This document shows, piece after piece, positions 10,936-21,877 of a DNA stretch of 64,000 nucleotides. The translations under genes and the position numbers were made by a program. The notes under the pieces were generated by a model. The model saw only the letters and a list, made by a program, of their open reading frames with translations, was not told where the DNA came from and searched no databases. The first letter of the stretch is position 1; each line of letters starts with the position of its first letter. Source of the stretch: Elymus sibiricus. Taxonomy: Eukaryota; Streptophyta; Magnoliopsida; Poales; Poaceae. The stretch is from assembly GCA_039707655.1 (NCBI GenBank), contig CM077665.1, positions 77,563,954 through 77,627,953 on the forward strand, written 5' to 3'.

Positions 10936-12801
10936 TCACATACCTCCTATTTTAAAGTATTCTGGAGTGTTCCGGAAGGTTTCTTTTATGTGTTCCTCCG
11001 GTGTCATGGTTTGGATAACATTGCTTTCAACGTTAATAGGCGTACCTGAGATATAATGCTTAATTCTTTGTCCATTGACCACCTTTGGGTTAGTACCTTT
11101 GCAGTTATTAATCTTGATAGCTTCAGCACAATAAACCTCTTCAATAACATATGGTCCTTCCCATTTTGAGAGAAGCTTTCCTACAAAAAATCTTAAACGA
11201 GAGTTGAACAAAAGAACATAATCTCCTATTTTGAATTCCCGCTTTTGGATTCATTTGTCATGCCATCTTTTTACTTTTTCTTTGAATAGCTTAGCATTTT
11301 CATAGGCTTGGGTTCTCCATTCATCCAGTGAGCCAGTATCAAATAGCCTCTTTTCACCGGCAAGTTTGAAATCATAGTAGAGTTCTTTAATTTCCCAAAA
11401 TGATTTGTGTTCTAGTTCTAAAGGCAAATGACAAGCTTTCCCATATACCATTTTATATGGAGACATACCCATAGGATTTTTATAGGCTGTTCTATAGGCC
11501 CAAAGTGCATCGTCTAATTTCTTAGACCAATTCTTACGAGACCTATTGACAGTTTTTTGTAATATTAATTTTATTTCTCTATTGCTAAGTTCAACTTGAC
11601 CACTAGATTGAGGATGATAGGGTGATGCAATTCTATGGTTAACATCATATTTAGCAAGCATCTTACAGAAGGCACCATGAATAAAGTGTGAAACACCATC
11701 GGTCATTAAATATCTAGGGACTCCAAACCTCGGGAAGATAACCTCTTTAAGCATTTTAATGGAGGTGTGGTGATCGACATTACTAGTTGGAATAGCTTCT
11801 ACCCACTTAGTGACATAATCAACCGCAACCAAAATATGAGTGTACCCATTAGAGGAAGGAAAAGGCCCCATATAATCAAAACCCCAAATGTCAAATGGTT
11901 CGATAACAAGTGAATAATTCATAGGCATTTCCTGACGCTTACCGATATTACCAACTCTTTGACATTCATCACAAGACAAAACGAACTTACGAGCATCCTT
12001 GAAGAGAGTAGGCCAATAAAAACCAGATTGCAATACCTTATGAGCAGTTCTATCTCCCGCATGATGTCCTCGATAAGCTTCGGAATGACATTTCCATTGG
12101 ATTTGTTCCTGTTCATGCTCAGGTACACAACGTCTAATAATACCATCTACTCCTTCTTTATAAAGATGTGGGTCATCCCAAAAGTAATGTCTCAAGTCAT
12201 AGAATTTTTTTCTCTTTTGTTGATAAGTAAAGCTAGGTGGTATATATTTAGCGATAATATAATTAGCATAATCAACATACCAAGGTGTGTTGTGTGAGAC
12301 ACTTATTGCAGCTAGCTGTTCGTCAGGGAAACTATCATCAATAGGTAGTGGGTCATCAAGAATATTTTCTAACCTAGACAAGTTATCAGCTATGGGGTTC
12401 TTAGCTCCTCTCCTATCAACGATGTGTAAGTCAAATTCTTGAAGCAAAAGAACCCACCTAATAAGTCTAGGATTAGCATCTTTGTTTTCCATAAGGTATT
12501 TAATAGTAGCATGATCGGTGTGAATAATAACCTTGGAGTCAACAATATAGGATCTAAATTTATCACAAGCAAACACAACTGCTAAAAATTCTTTTTAAGT
12601 AGTGGCATAGTTTCGTTGGGCACTGTCTAGAGTTTTACTAGCATAATGGATAACATTCAATTTCTTATCAACTCTTTGTCCTAAGACAACACCAACAACA
12701 TAATCACTAGCATCACACATAATTTCAAAAGGCAAGTTCCGATCAGGTGGTTGAACGATAGGTGCAGAGGTTAAGGCTTTCTTGAGTGTTTCAAAGGCTT
12801 A
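10936..12801 (-). pseudogene. Element B RNase H-integrase, broken
   Basis: RNase H and integrase follow RT in the same sense. RNase H shows [12 protein letters not shown] and ADNLSRL. Integrase has the HHCC region ([13 protein letters not shown]), the D,D,E core ([24 protein letters not shown]) and a C-terminal segment (LLSKWEGPYVIEEVY). Breaks seen by comparison with the sister copy C or by frame: TAA at 12801-12799, TAA at 12597-12595, and TGA at 11253-11251 inside the integrase C-terminal part, where the frame resumes at once. The longest intact piece is 441 codons (12576-11251). The TGA replaces an expected Arg codon, which fits C-to-T decay. The frame ends near 10936. Confidence 0.8.
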
Positions 12802-14614
12802 CACACAATCATCATCAAAGACAAAAGGAATATCCTTTTGTAAAAGATTAGTAAGAGCCCTAGAAATTTTTAGAGAAGTCTTTAATGAACCTCCTATAAA
12901 AACCAGCATGACCAAGGAAACTTCGAATACCTTTAATATCTTTAGGACATGGCATTTTCTCAATTGCATCAACTTTAGCTTTATCCACCTCAATACCCCG
13001 TTCAGATATTTTATGCCCCAAAACAATGCCTTCATTAACCATAAAGTGTCACTTCTCCCAATTCAAGACGAGATTAGTTTGTTCACATCTCTGCAAAACT
13101 CGATCAAGGTTGCTTAAGCAATCATCAAAAGAAGTTCCGTAAACGGAAAAATCATCCATGAAAACCTCTAAAATATTTTCACAAAAGTCAGAGAATATAG
13201 CAGTCATACATCTTTGAAAGGTCGCAGGTGCATTGCCTAAACCAAAAGGCATACATCTATAAGCATAGGTTCCAAAAGGGCAAGTAAAGGTAGTTTTCTC
13301 TTGATCAGATTGTGACACAAGTATTTGAGAGAAACCAGAATATCCATCTAAGAAACAAAAGTGTGTGTGCTTAGATAATCTTTCTAGCATTTGATCAATG
13401 AAAGGCAGAGGGTAATGATCTTTCCTAGTAGCTTTATTTAATTTTCTAAAATCAATTACCATTCTATAGCCAGTGACAATTGTTTGTGGAATGAGTTCAT
13501 TTTTATCATTGGGAACAACGGTAATACCTCCTTTCTTAGGGACACAATGAATGGGACTTACCCATATACTATAAGCTATGGGATAGATTATGCCCGCTTC
13601 CAGAAGATTTAATATTTCAGTTCTTACCAGTTCCTTCATCTTAGGATTCAATCGCCGTTGATGATCAACAACGGGTTTAGCATCAGGTTCCATATTGATC
13701 TTGTGCTGACATAGAGTGGGACTAATGCCCTTACGATCATTAAGAGTATATCCAATAGCAGCCCGGTGCTTCCTTAGAACTTTCAATAATCTTTCTTCTT
13801 CATGTTCTGAAAGGTTAGCACTAATAATAACATGATATATCTTTTTCTCATCAAGATAAGCATACTTCAAGGTGTCAGGCAATTGTTTCAATTCAAACAC
13901 AGGATCACCTTTAGGTGGAGGAGGACCTCCAAGAGTTTCAATAGGCAAATTGTGTTTCAAGAGAGGTTGTTGTTCAAAGAAAATTTGATCTATTTCGTTT
14001 CTTTCACACAAAATCATATCATTTTCATGGTCAAGCAAATATTGTTCTAACGGATCAGTAGGAGGCACAACAATAGAAGCAAGACCAATTATTTCATCCT
14101 TACTAGATAAAGCTTTATCACGAGGTTGTCTACTAAACTTGGAAAAATTAAACTCTTGAGACACATTACCAAAACTGACACCGATAGTTTGTTTTTCACA
14201 ATCTATCTTAGCATTGACGCTGCTTAAGAAAGGTCTACCAAAGATAATGGGACAAAAGTCATCTTGTAGGGAATGAAGGAGTAGAAAATCAGTAGGGTAT
14301 TTTACTTTCCCACACAAGACTTCAACATCTCTAACAATCCCAAGTGGTGTGTAAGTGTCTCTATTAGCAAGTTTAATAGTGACATCAATGTCTTCCATTT
14401 CAGCAGGTGCTATTTCATCCATAATTTCTTGGTATAAGGTAAAAGGGATAGCACTCACACCAGCACCTAAATCACATAGACCATGGTAGCAATGATCTCC
14501 TATTTTAACTGAGACAACAAGCAAGCCTTCTACGGGTCTATGTTTATCCTTTTCATCAGGTTTGGCAATTCTAGCAGCTTCATCACAAAAGTAGATAACA
14601 TGCCCATCAATATT
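12802..14614 (-). pseudogene. Element B protease-reverse transcriptase, broken
   Basis: A 491-codon ORF (14524-13049) starts in the protease (CDLGAGVSAIPF; FGRPFL) and runs through RT fingers (MVIDFRKLNKATRKDHYPLP), the LDGYSGFSQI segment and the catalytic VFMDDFSVYG. It ends in TGA at 13051-13049, where sister copy C keeps a sense codon. The frame then continues (SFLGHAGFYRRF) until an extra T near 12870 shifts it into the RNase H frame. The RT catalytic motif is FMDD, normal for Athila-like RT. With the RNase H-integrase stops this part of pol cannot be translated whole. Confidence 0.82.
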
Positions 14615-15697
14615 TTATACCAAGATATCTTTAACCATAGCAACACTAGGCTCTACTTTAATTTGCTCAGGGGGTTTAGGTGCTCTTATATTACTCTTTC
14701 GAACCACAGTTGATACCTTAGCATGTTCCTTTATCCTAACAGGGAAAGGTGGTTTTTCAATATAAGCGGTAGGCACAACTGGATCAACATTGTAAAAGAT
14801 GGTTTCTTCTTTAGCCATGACCGGTTCTTTAATTTCTTCCTTAATAGGGGGATGACATTTAAACCACTTCTCCTTAGGGAGATCAACATGAGTAGCAAAT
14901 GCTTCACAGAAAGAGGCTACTATCTCAGAGTCAAGTCCATATTTAGTGCTAAACTTGTGAAAAGTATCGGTATTCATAAAAGATTTAACACAATCAAATT
15001 CAATCTTTATACCTGACTCATTACCTTCGTCGAGTTCCCAATCTTCAGAGTTGCGTTTAATTCTTTCTAAGAGATCCCACTTGAATTCAATAGTCTTCTT
15101 CATATAAGAACCAGCACAAGAAGTATCGAGCATGGATTGATCATTATGAGAAAGCCGAGCATAAAAATTCTGAATGATAACTTCCCTCGGAATGCCATGA
15201 TTGGGGCATGAATATAACATTGACTTAAGCCTCCCCCAAGCTAGAGCGATACTTTCTCCTTCACGAGGACAAAAATTATATATATCATTCCGATCATGAT
15301 GAACTAGATGCATAGGATAAAACTTTTGATGGAATTCCAATTGCAAACGATTCCAGTTCCACGATCCAAGATCATCACATAGCCTATACCATGTCAATGC
15401 TTTTCCCTCCAAAGATAAAGGGAAAACCTTCTTCTTAACTTCATCTCCGGGTAAACCTGCAAGCTTAAATAATCCACATATTTCATTCACATATAAAAGG
15501 TGCATATCAGGATGTCCAGTTCCATCTCCTGCATAAGCTTTAGCAAGCAGTTGTTCTAGCATACCCAAAGGAATTTCATAAGTAACATTTTCAGTAGGTG
15601 TTGTAGGTTGAGGGGTAACTAATTGTGGTTCCGGTCGAGATGAAGATACCCCGAACAAACCCCTCAAAGGATTGTTCTCCATAGTAGCAAGTAGCAA
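14615..15697 (-). CDS. Element B Gag, ended by a stop before protease
   Basis: This 360-codon ORF opens about 60 bases downstream of the primer site. The capsid-like region (about residues 45-200) contains DMHLLYVNEICGLFKLAG, KALTWYRLCDD and FHQKFYP, the gag type shared with C. The C-terminal part is basic and Pro/Lys-rich (FPVRIKEH). There is no zinc knuckle. The ORF ends in TAA at 14617-14615, where copy C has a Glu codon, so the stop is a mutation separating gag from protease, not a natural boundary. The start is probably the ATG at 15697 or an in-frame one five codons later. Gag would form the particle that packages element RNA. Confidence 0.8.
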   Translation of the reverse strand: MLLATMENNPLRGLFGVSSSRPEPQLVTPQPTTPTENVTYEIPLGMLEQLLAKAYAGDGTGHPDMHLLYVNEICGLFKLAGLPGDEVKKKVFPLSLEGKALTWYRLCDDLGSWNWNRLQLEFHQKFYPMHLVHHDRNDIYNFCPREGESIALAWGRLKSMLYSCPNHGIPREVIIQNFYARLSHNDQSMLDTSCAGSYMKKTIEFKWDLLERIKRNSEDWELDEGNESGIKIEFDCVKSFMNTDTFHKFSTKYGLDSEIVASFCEAFATHVDLPKEKWFKCHPPIKEEIKEPVMAKEETIFYNVDPVVPTAYIEKPPFPVRIKEHAKVSTVVRKSNIRAPKPPEQIKVEPSVAMVKDILV

Positions 15698-15759
15698 TAA
15701 ATTTCAACACGTAGTATAAGTTTTTCCTTACCGATTTCCACTTACCAAGAGCGCTTCAG

Positions 15760-15777
15760 TCCCCGGCAACGGCGCCA
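15760..15777 (-). other. Element B primer binding site (tRNA-Asp type)
   Basis: The minus strand reads TGGCGCCGTTGCCGGGGA, the sequence used by Athila-like elements and complementary to the 3' end of tRNA-Asp. It lies 11 bases from the LTR edge at 15789. Copy C has the same 18 bases at 21849-21866. Confidence 0.85.
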
Positions 15778-15788
15778 GAAAAGAGTCT

Positions 15789-18492
15789 TGATGACCCACA
15801 AGAATAGGGGATCAATCATAGTCCTTTCGATAAGTAAGAGTGTCGAACCCAACGAGGAGCAGAAGGAAATGACAAGCGGTTTTCAGCAAGGTAATTTCTG
15901 CAAGCACTGAAATTGTAGGTAAGAAATAGTTTGATAGCAAGATAATTGATAACGAGCAAGTAACGGTAACGGTAAACAAGGTGCAGCAAGGTAGCCCAAT
16001 CCTTTTGAGGCAAAGGACAGACCAGAACAATCACTAGTAATAGGCAAAGTGTTCTTGAGGGTACACGGGAATTTCGTCTAGTCACTTTTATCATGTTGGT
16101 TTGATTCGTGTTCGCTACTTTGATAATTTGATATGTGGGTGGACCGGTGCTAAGGTGCTATTCTTACTTGAACTAACAACCTACTTATGATTAACCCCCT
16201 CGCAAGCGTCCGCAACTACGAGAAAAGTATTAAGACAAAGTCTAACCATAGCATTAAACATGTGGATCCAAATCAGCCCCTTATGAAGTAGCGCATAAAC
16301 TAGGGTTTAATCTTCTGTCACTCTAGCAACCCATCATCTAATAACTACTCCACAATGCATTCCCTTTGGCCCATGAATGGTGAAGTGTCATGTAGTCGAC
16401 GTTCACATGACACCACTAAGGGAATCACAACATACATATCATCAAAATATCGAACACATATCAAATTCACATGATTACTTGCGACATAACTTCTCCCGTG
16501 ACCTCAAGAACAAAGGTAACTACTCACAAATAATAATCATGCTCAAGATCAGAGGAGTATTGAATAGCATAATGGATCTGAACATATAATCTTCCACCAA
16601 ATAAACCATATAGTAATTGACAGTAGCAGTGTTGTAGTGATTGTAACAGTAGCAACGGAAAAGTAACTTAGCAAATATCAATATGTGAAAAGCTCGTAGG
16701 CAATGGATCAGTGATGGATAATTATGTCGGATGGCATTCATCATGCAACGGTTATAACATAGGGTGACACAGAACTAGCTCCAATTCATCAATGTAATGT
16801 AGGCATGTATTCCATATATAGTCATACGTGCTTATGGAAAAGAACTTGCATGACATCATTTGTCCTACCCTCCCGTGGCAGCGGGGTCCTAATGGAAACT
16901 AAGGGATATTAAGGCCTCCTTTTAATAGAGAACCGGACCAAAGCATTAGCACTTAGTGAACACATGAACTCCTCAAACTACAGCAATCACCGGAAAGAAT
17001 CCCAGTTATTGTCACCCTGGGGGATGCGAATCATAACTCGTAATAGGTGTCTACAACTTGCAAGATAGGATCAAGAACACATATATATTCATGAAACATA
17101 ATAGGTTCAGATCTAAAATCATGGCACTCGGGCCCTAGTGACAAGCATTAAGCATAGCAAAGTCATAGCAACATCAATCTCAGAACATAATGGATACTAG
17201 GGATCAAACCCTAACAAAACTAACTCGATTACATGGTAGATCTCATCCAACCCATCACCGTCCAGCAAGCCTACGATCGAATTACTCACGAACGGCGGAG
17301 AGCATCATGAAATTGGTGATGAAGGATGGTTGGTGATGACGACGGCGTCGATTTCCCCTCTCCGGAGCCCAAAACGGACCCCAGATCTGCCCTCTCGAGG
17401 AAGAACAGGAGGTGGCGGCGGCTCCGTATCGTAAAACGCGATGAACTCTTCTCTCTGATTTTTTTTCTCCATGAATAGGAATATATAGAGTTGGAGTTGA
17501 GGTCGGAGGAGCTCCAGGGGGTCCACAAGACAGGGGGGCGCGCCCTAGGGGGGGCGCCCCCTTGGCTTGTGGCCAGGTGGTGGACCCCCTCCGGTTGATT
17601 CTTTCGCCAGTATTTTTTATTAATTCCAAAAATATTCTCCGTAAATTTTCAGGTCAATCCGAGAACTTTTATTTCTGCACAAAAATAACACCAAGGCAAT
17701 TCTGCTGAAAACAACGTCAGTCCGGGTTAGTTTCATTCAAATCATGCAAATTAGAGTCCAAAACAAGGGCAAAAGAGTTTGGAAAAGTAGATATGATGGA
17801 GACGTATCAGTAATCAACTACGCAAGGTAATCAACACTACTAGTCACCCACAGGTACCAATCTGAGGTTCCGGTACAAAGATTGAACACAAGAGATGAAC
17901 TAGGGTTTGAGAGGAGATGGTGCTGCTGAAGATGTTGATGAAGATTGGCCTCCCAAAGATGAGAGGGGTGTTGGTGATGACGATAGCTTTGATTTCCCCC
18001 TCCGAGAGGGAAGTTCCCCCAGCGGAATCGCTTCGCCGGAGGGCAAAAGTGCTCCTGCCCAAGTTCCGCCTTGAGGCAGCGGCGCTTCGTCCCGAAAGTC
18101 CTCCTCTTAATTTTTCTAGGTCAAGAGTGACCTTATACCAGAAGATGGGCACCGGAGGTGGGCCAGGCTGAGCACAACCCATCAGGGCGCACCCAGGGGG
18201 GACTGGCACGCCATGGTGGGTTGTGCCCACCTGGGAGGCCTCCTCTGGTAGTTTTCAGCTCCAGTATTTTAAAATAATCTCCGTAAAATTTCAGCTTCAT
18301 TGGAGTTGTGCAGAATAGGTATCTCTGACGTGCTTTTCTTGGGTCCAGAATTCTAGCTGCCGGTATTCTCCCTCCTTGTGTAAACCTTGCATATTATGAG
18401 AGAAAAGGCATTAGAATCACTCCCCAAAGCATTATTATTCAACAAAACAAAGTAATAATAGTAGGAAATCATGATGCAAAATGGACGTATCA
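15789..18492 (-). repeat. Central LTR shared by elements B and C, interrupted by a solo LTR
   Basis: The LTR runs from the B primer-site side (15789, TGATGACCCACAAG on the plus strand) to GGACGTATCA at 18492. Without the 1193 bp insert and one 5 bp duplication its length is about 1506 bp, close to the 1482 bp of C's right LTR (21878-23359). It serves both as B's 5' LTR and as C's 3' LTR. A TATA-like box (ccttatacc, 18131-18139) and a GC-rich inverted repeat (18171-18230) lie in the promoter part. By eye the first 370 bases differ from the right LTR at about 25 positions, and the right LTR lacks some 37 bases. Confidence 0.85.
16618..17810 (-). mobile_element. Solo LTR (1193 bp) inserted in the central LTR
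   Basis: The insert starts TGACAG and ends GACGTATCA, and is flanked by GTAAT on both sides (16613-16617 and 17811-17815). The uninterrupted right LTR has a single GTAAT at the matching place (ccatatagtaatcaactac), so the empty site is visible. The sequence is of element D's LTR type but lacks that LTR's first 205 or so bases (plus-strand order). It includes a TATA-like box (17481-17488) and the GC-rich inverted repeat (17522-17573). No internal region is present. Confidence 0.85.
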
Positions 18493-19681
18493 CGGGGTTC
18501 TCAGCTCCCTTCCTATCAACGATATGTAAGTCAAATTCTTGAAGCAAGAGAACCCACCTAATGAGTCTAGGTTTCGCATCTTTCTTTTCCATAAGATATT
18601 TTATGGCAGCATGATCGGTGTGAACAATAACTTTGGAGTCAACAATGTAGGATCCAAATTTATCACAAGCAAACACAACTGCTAAAAATTCTTTTTCAGT
18701 AGTAGCGTAATTTCGTTGGGCACTGTCTAGAGTTTTGCTAGCATAATGGATAACATTCAATTTGTTATCAACTATTTGTCCTAGAACAACACCAACAACA
18801 TAATCACTAGCATCACACATAATTTTAAAAGGCAGGTTCCAATCAGGTGGTTGAACGATAGGTGCAGAAGTTAAGGCTTTCTTGAGTGTTTCAAAGGCTT
18901 CTACACAATCATCATCAAAAACAAAAGGGATGTCCTTTTACAAAAGATTAGTAAGAGGCCTAGAAATTTTAGAGAAGTCTTTAATGAACCTCCTATAGAA
19001 ACCAGCATGACCAAGGAAACTTCGAATACCTTTAATATCTTTAGGACATGGCATTTTCTCAATTGCATCAACTTTAGCTTTATCCACCTCAATACCTCGT
19101 TCAGATATTTTATGCCCCAAGACAATACCTTCATTAACCATAAAGTGGAACTTCTCCCAATTCAAGACAAGATTAGTTTGTTCACATCTCTGCAAAACTC
19201 GATGAAGCTTGCTTAAGCAATCATCAAAAGAAGTTCCGTAAACGGAAAAAACATCCATGAAAACCTCCACAATCTTTTCACAAAAATCAGAGAATATAGT
19301 AGTCATACATCTTTGAAAGGTAGCAGGTGCATTGCATAAACCAAAAGGCATACGTCTATAAGCATAGGTTCCAAAAGGGCAAGTAAAGGTGGTTTTCTCT
19401 TGATCAGATTGTGACACAGGTATTTGAGAGAAACCAGAATATCCGTCCAGAAAACAAAAGTGTGTGTGCTTAGATAATCTTTCTAACATCTGATCAATGA
19501 AAGGCAGAGGGTAATGATCTTTTCTAGTTGCTTTATTTAATTTCCTAAAATCAATTACCATTCTATAGCCAGTAACAATTATTTGTGGAATGAGTTCATT
19601 TTTGTCATTAGGAACAACGGTAATACCTCCCTTCTTAGGGACACAATGAACGGGACTTACCCATCTACTATCAGCTATGGG
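18493..19681 (-). pseudogene. Element C reverse transcriptase and truncated RNase H
   Basis: RT reads from the shared MVIDFRKLNK block through LDGYSGFSQI and VFMDVFSVYG to the SFLGHAGFYRRF connection, then RNase H ([39 protein letters not shown]). The second catalytic Asp of the FMDD motif is Val (FMDV), so this RT would be inactive even if translated. A stop near 18938 separates RT from RNase H. RNase H runs into LTR sequence at 18492, so its last residues are LTR-encoded. The upstream boundary is a TAG near 19682. Confidence 0.8.
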
Positions 19682-21223
19682 CTATATTATACCTGCTTCC
19701 AGAAGCTTTAATATTTCAGTTCTTACCACTTCTTTCATCTTAGGATTCAATCTCCGTTGGTGATCAACAACGGGTTTAGCATCAGGTTCCATATTGATCT
19801 TGTGCTGACATAGAGTGGGACTAATGCCCTTAAGATTATCAAGAGTATATCTAATAGCAACCTGGTGCTTCCTAAGAACTTTTAATAATCTTTCCTCATG
19901 TTCTGAAAGGTTAGCACTAATAATAATAGGATATATCTTTTTCTCATCAAGATAAGCGTACTTCAAAGTATCAGGCAATTGCTTTAATTCAAACACAGGA
20001 TCACCTTTAGTTGGAGGAGGACCTCCAAGAGTTTCGATAGGCAAATTGTGTTTCAGGAGAGGTTGTTGTTCAAATAAATTTTTATCTATTTCATTTCTTT
20101 CACGCAAGTGCATATCATTTTCATGGTCAAGAAAATATTATTCTAACGGATCAGTAGGTGGCACGGCAATAGAAGCAAGACTAGTTATTTCATCCTTACT
20201 AGATAATGCTCTATCATGGGGTTGTCTACTAAACTTGGAAAAATTAAACTCATGAGACACATCACCAAAACTAACACCGACAGTTTGTTTTTCGCAGTCT
20301 ATCTTAGCATTGACGGTGTTCAAGAAAGGTCTACCAAAGATAATGGGACAAAAGTCATCTTGTGGGGAACCAAGAACTAGAAAATCAGTAGGATATTTTA
20401 CTTTCCCACACAAGACTTCAACATCTCTAACAATCCCAAGTGGTGTGATGGTGTCTCTATTAGCAAGTTTAATAGTAACATCAATGTCTTCTATTTCAGC
20501 TGGTGCTATTTCATTCATAATTTCTTGGTATACGGTAAAAGGGATAGCACTCACACTAGCACCTACATCACATAAACCATGATAGCAATGATCTCCTATT
20601 TTGACTGAGACAACAGGCATGCCCACTACGGGTCTATGTTTATCTTTTTCATCAGGTTTGGCAATTCTAGCAGCTTCATCACAGAAGTAGATAACATGCC
20701 CATCAATATTTTCTACTAAGAGATCTTTAACCATAGAAACACTAGGTTCTACTTTAATTTGCTCAGGGGGCTTAGATGCTCTAATATTACTCTTGCGAAC
20801 CATAGTTGATACCTTAGCATGTTCCTTTATCCTAACAGGGAAAGGTGGTTTTTCAATGTAAGCGGTAGGCACAACTGGATCAACATTGTAAATGATGGTT
20901 TCATCTTTAGCTATGACCGGTTCTTTAATTTGTTCTTTAATAGGGGGGTGATATTTAAACCACTTCTCTTTAGGGAGATTAACATGGGTAGCAAATGCTT
21001 CACAGAAAGAGGCTACTATCTCAAGTCCATATTTAGTGCTAAACTTGTGAAAAGCATCGGTATTCATAAAAGATTTAACACAATCAAACTTAAGCTTTAT
21101 ACCTGACTCATTACCTTCATCGAGTTCCCAATCTTCAAAGTTGCATTTGATTCTTTCTAAGAGACCCCACTTGAATTCAATAGTCTTCTTCATAAAATAA
21201 CGAGCACAAGAAGTATCGAGCAT
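19682..21223 (-). pseudogene. Element C Gag C-terminal part, protease and RT N-terminal part
   Basis: Two open pieces follow gag: 361 codons (21223-20138), covering the Gag tail and the protease (CDVGASVSAIPF; FGRPFLN), and 143 codons (20113-19682), covering the linker and start of RT (HQRRLNPKMKE). They are separated by a TAA near 20138 where B has Gln, and the second ends in a TAG just before the VIDF block. The protease Asp in B and C sits in a CD-GA context, usual for Athila-like proteases. Confidence 0.78.
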
Positions 21224-21786
21224 GGATTGATCATTATGAGAAAGCCGAGCATAAAAAATCTAAATAATAACTTCTCTTGGGATATCATGATTGGGGCATG
21301 AATATAACATTGACTTGAGCCCCCGCAAGCTAGAGCGATGCTTTCTCCTTCACGAGGCCAAAAATTACATATATAATTCCGATCACGATGAACTAGATGC
21401 ATGGGATAAAACTTTTGGTGGAATTCCAATTGCAATTGATTCCAGTTCCATGATCCAAGATCATCACATAGCCTATACCATGTCAATGCTTTTCCCTTGA
21501 AAGATAAAGGGAAAACCTTCTTCTTAGCTTCATCTCCGGGTAGACCTGCAAGCTTAAATAATCCACAAATTTCGTTCACATATAAGAGGTGCATATCAGG
21601 ATGTTCAGTTCCATCTCCTGCATAAGGTTTAGCAAGCAGTTGTTCTACCATACCCGAAAGAATTTCATAACCAATATTTTCAGTAGGTGCAGTGGGTTGA
21701 GGTGCAACTAATTGTGCTTCCGGTCGAGGTGAAGATACCCCGAACAAACCCCTCAAAGGATGGTTTTCCGTAGTAACAAGTAACAA
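21190..21786 (-). pseudogene. Element C Gag N-terminal part, frameshifted
   Basis: The frame from 21786 matches B's Gag (PLRGLFGVSS, DMHLLYVNEICGLFKLAG, KALTWYRLCDD) for about 155 residues. A one-base loss near 21320 (a shortened C run relative to B) shifts it, and the true Gag frame resumes in the ORF that begins at 21223. The residues after the slip (ACGGSSQCYIHA) are out of frame. Confidence 0.78.
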
Positions 21787-21848
21787 TAAATTTCAGCACG
21801 TGGTATAAGTTTTTCCTTACCGATTTCCACTTACCAAGAGCGCTTCAC

Positions 21849-21866
21849 TCCCCGGCAACGGCGCCA
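21849..21866 (-). other. Element C primer binding site (tRNA-Asp type)
   Basis: Same 18 bases as B's site, 11 bases from the LTR edge at 21878. Confidence 0.85.
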
Positions 21867-21877
21867 GAAAAGAGTCT

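Larger units (their letters stand above)
8768..15788 (-). mobile_element. Element B: Athila-like Ty3/gypsy retrotransposon, internal region
   Basis: Minus-strand internal region of an Athila-like element: primer site (15760-15777), gag, protease-RT, RNase H-integrase, an extra small ORF and a long 3' untranslated part cut by element A at 8768. Its 5' LTR is the shared central LTR (15789-18492); its 3' LTR must lie left of the window, beyond A. Every pol domain is present, but at least six stops or frame slips make it inactive. The assignment rests on the tRNA-Asp-type primer site, the RT sequence (VIDFRKLNKATRKDHYPLP) and the integrase ([11 protein letters not shown]). Confidence 0.85.
18493..21877 (-). 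mobile_element. Element C: deleted Athila-like sister copy of B, internal region
   Basis: Minus-strand internal region with primer site, gag, protease, RT and the first part of RNase H. Integrase and the whole 3' untranslated region are absent: RNase H (KGAENP) joins the first base of the LTR (TGATACG) with nothing between. It closely resembles B along its length, so B and C are one family. Stops and frame slips occur in gag, before RT and in pol. Confidence 0.85.

Noticed and set aside
5353..15777. Primer-site matches as tRNA genes
   Set aside because: Only 12-18 bases complementary to tRNA 3' ends, next to LTR edges; no tRNA cloverleaf around them.
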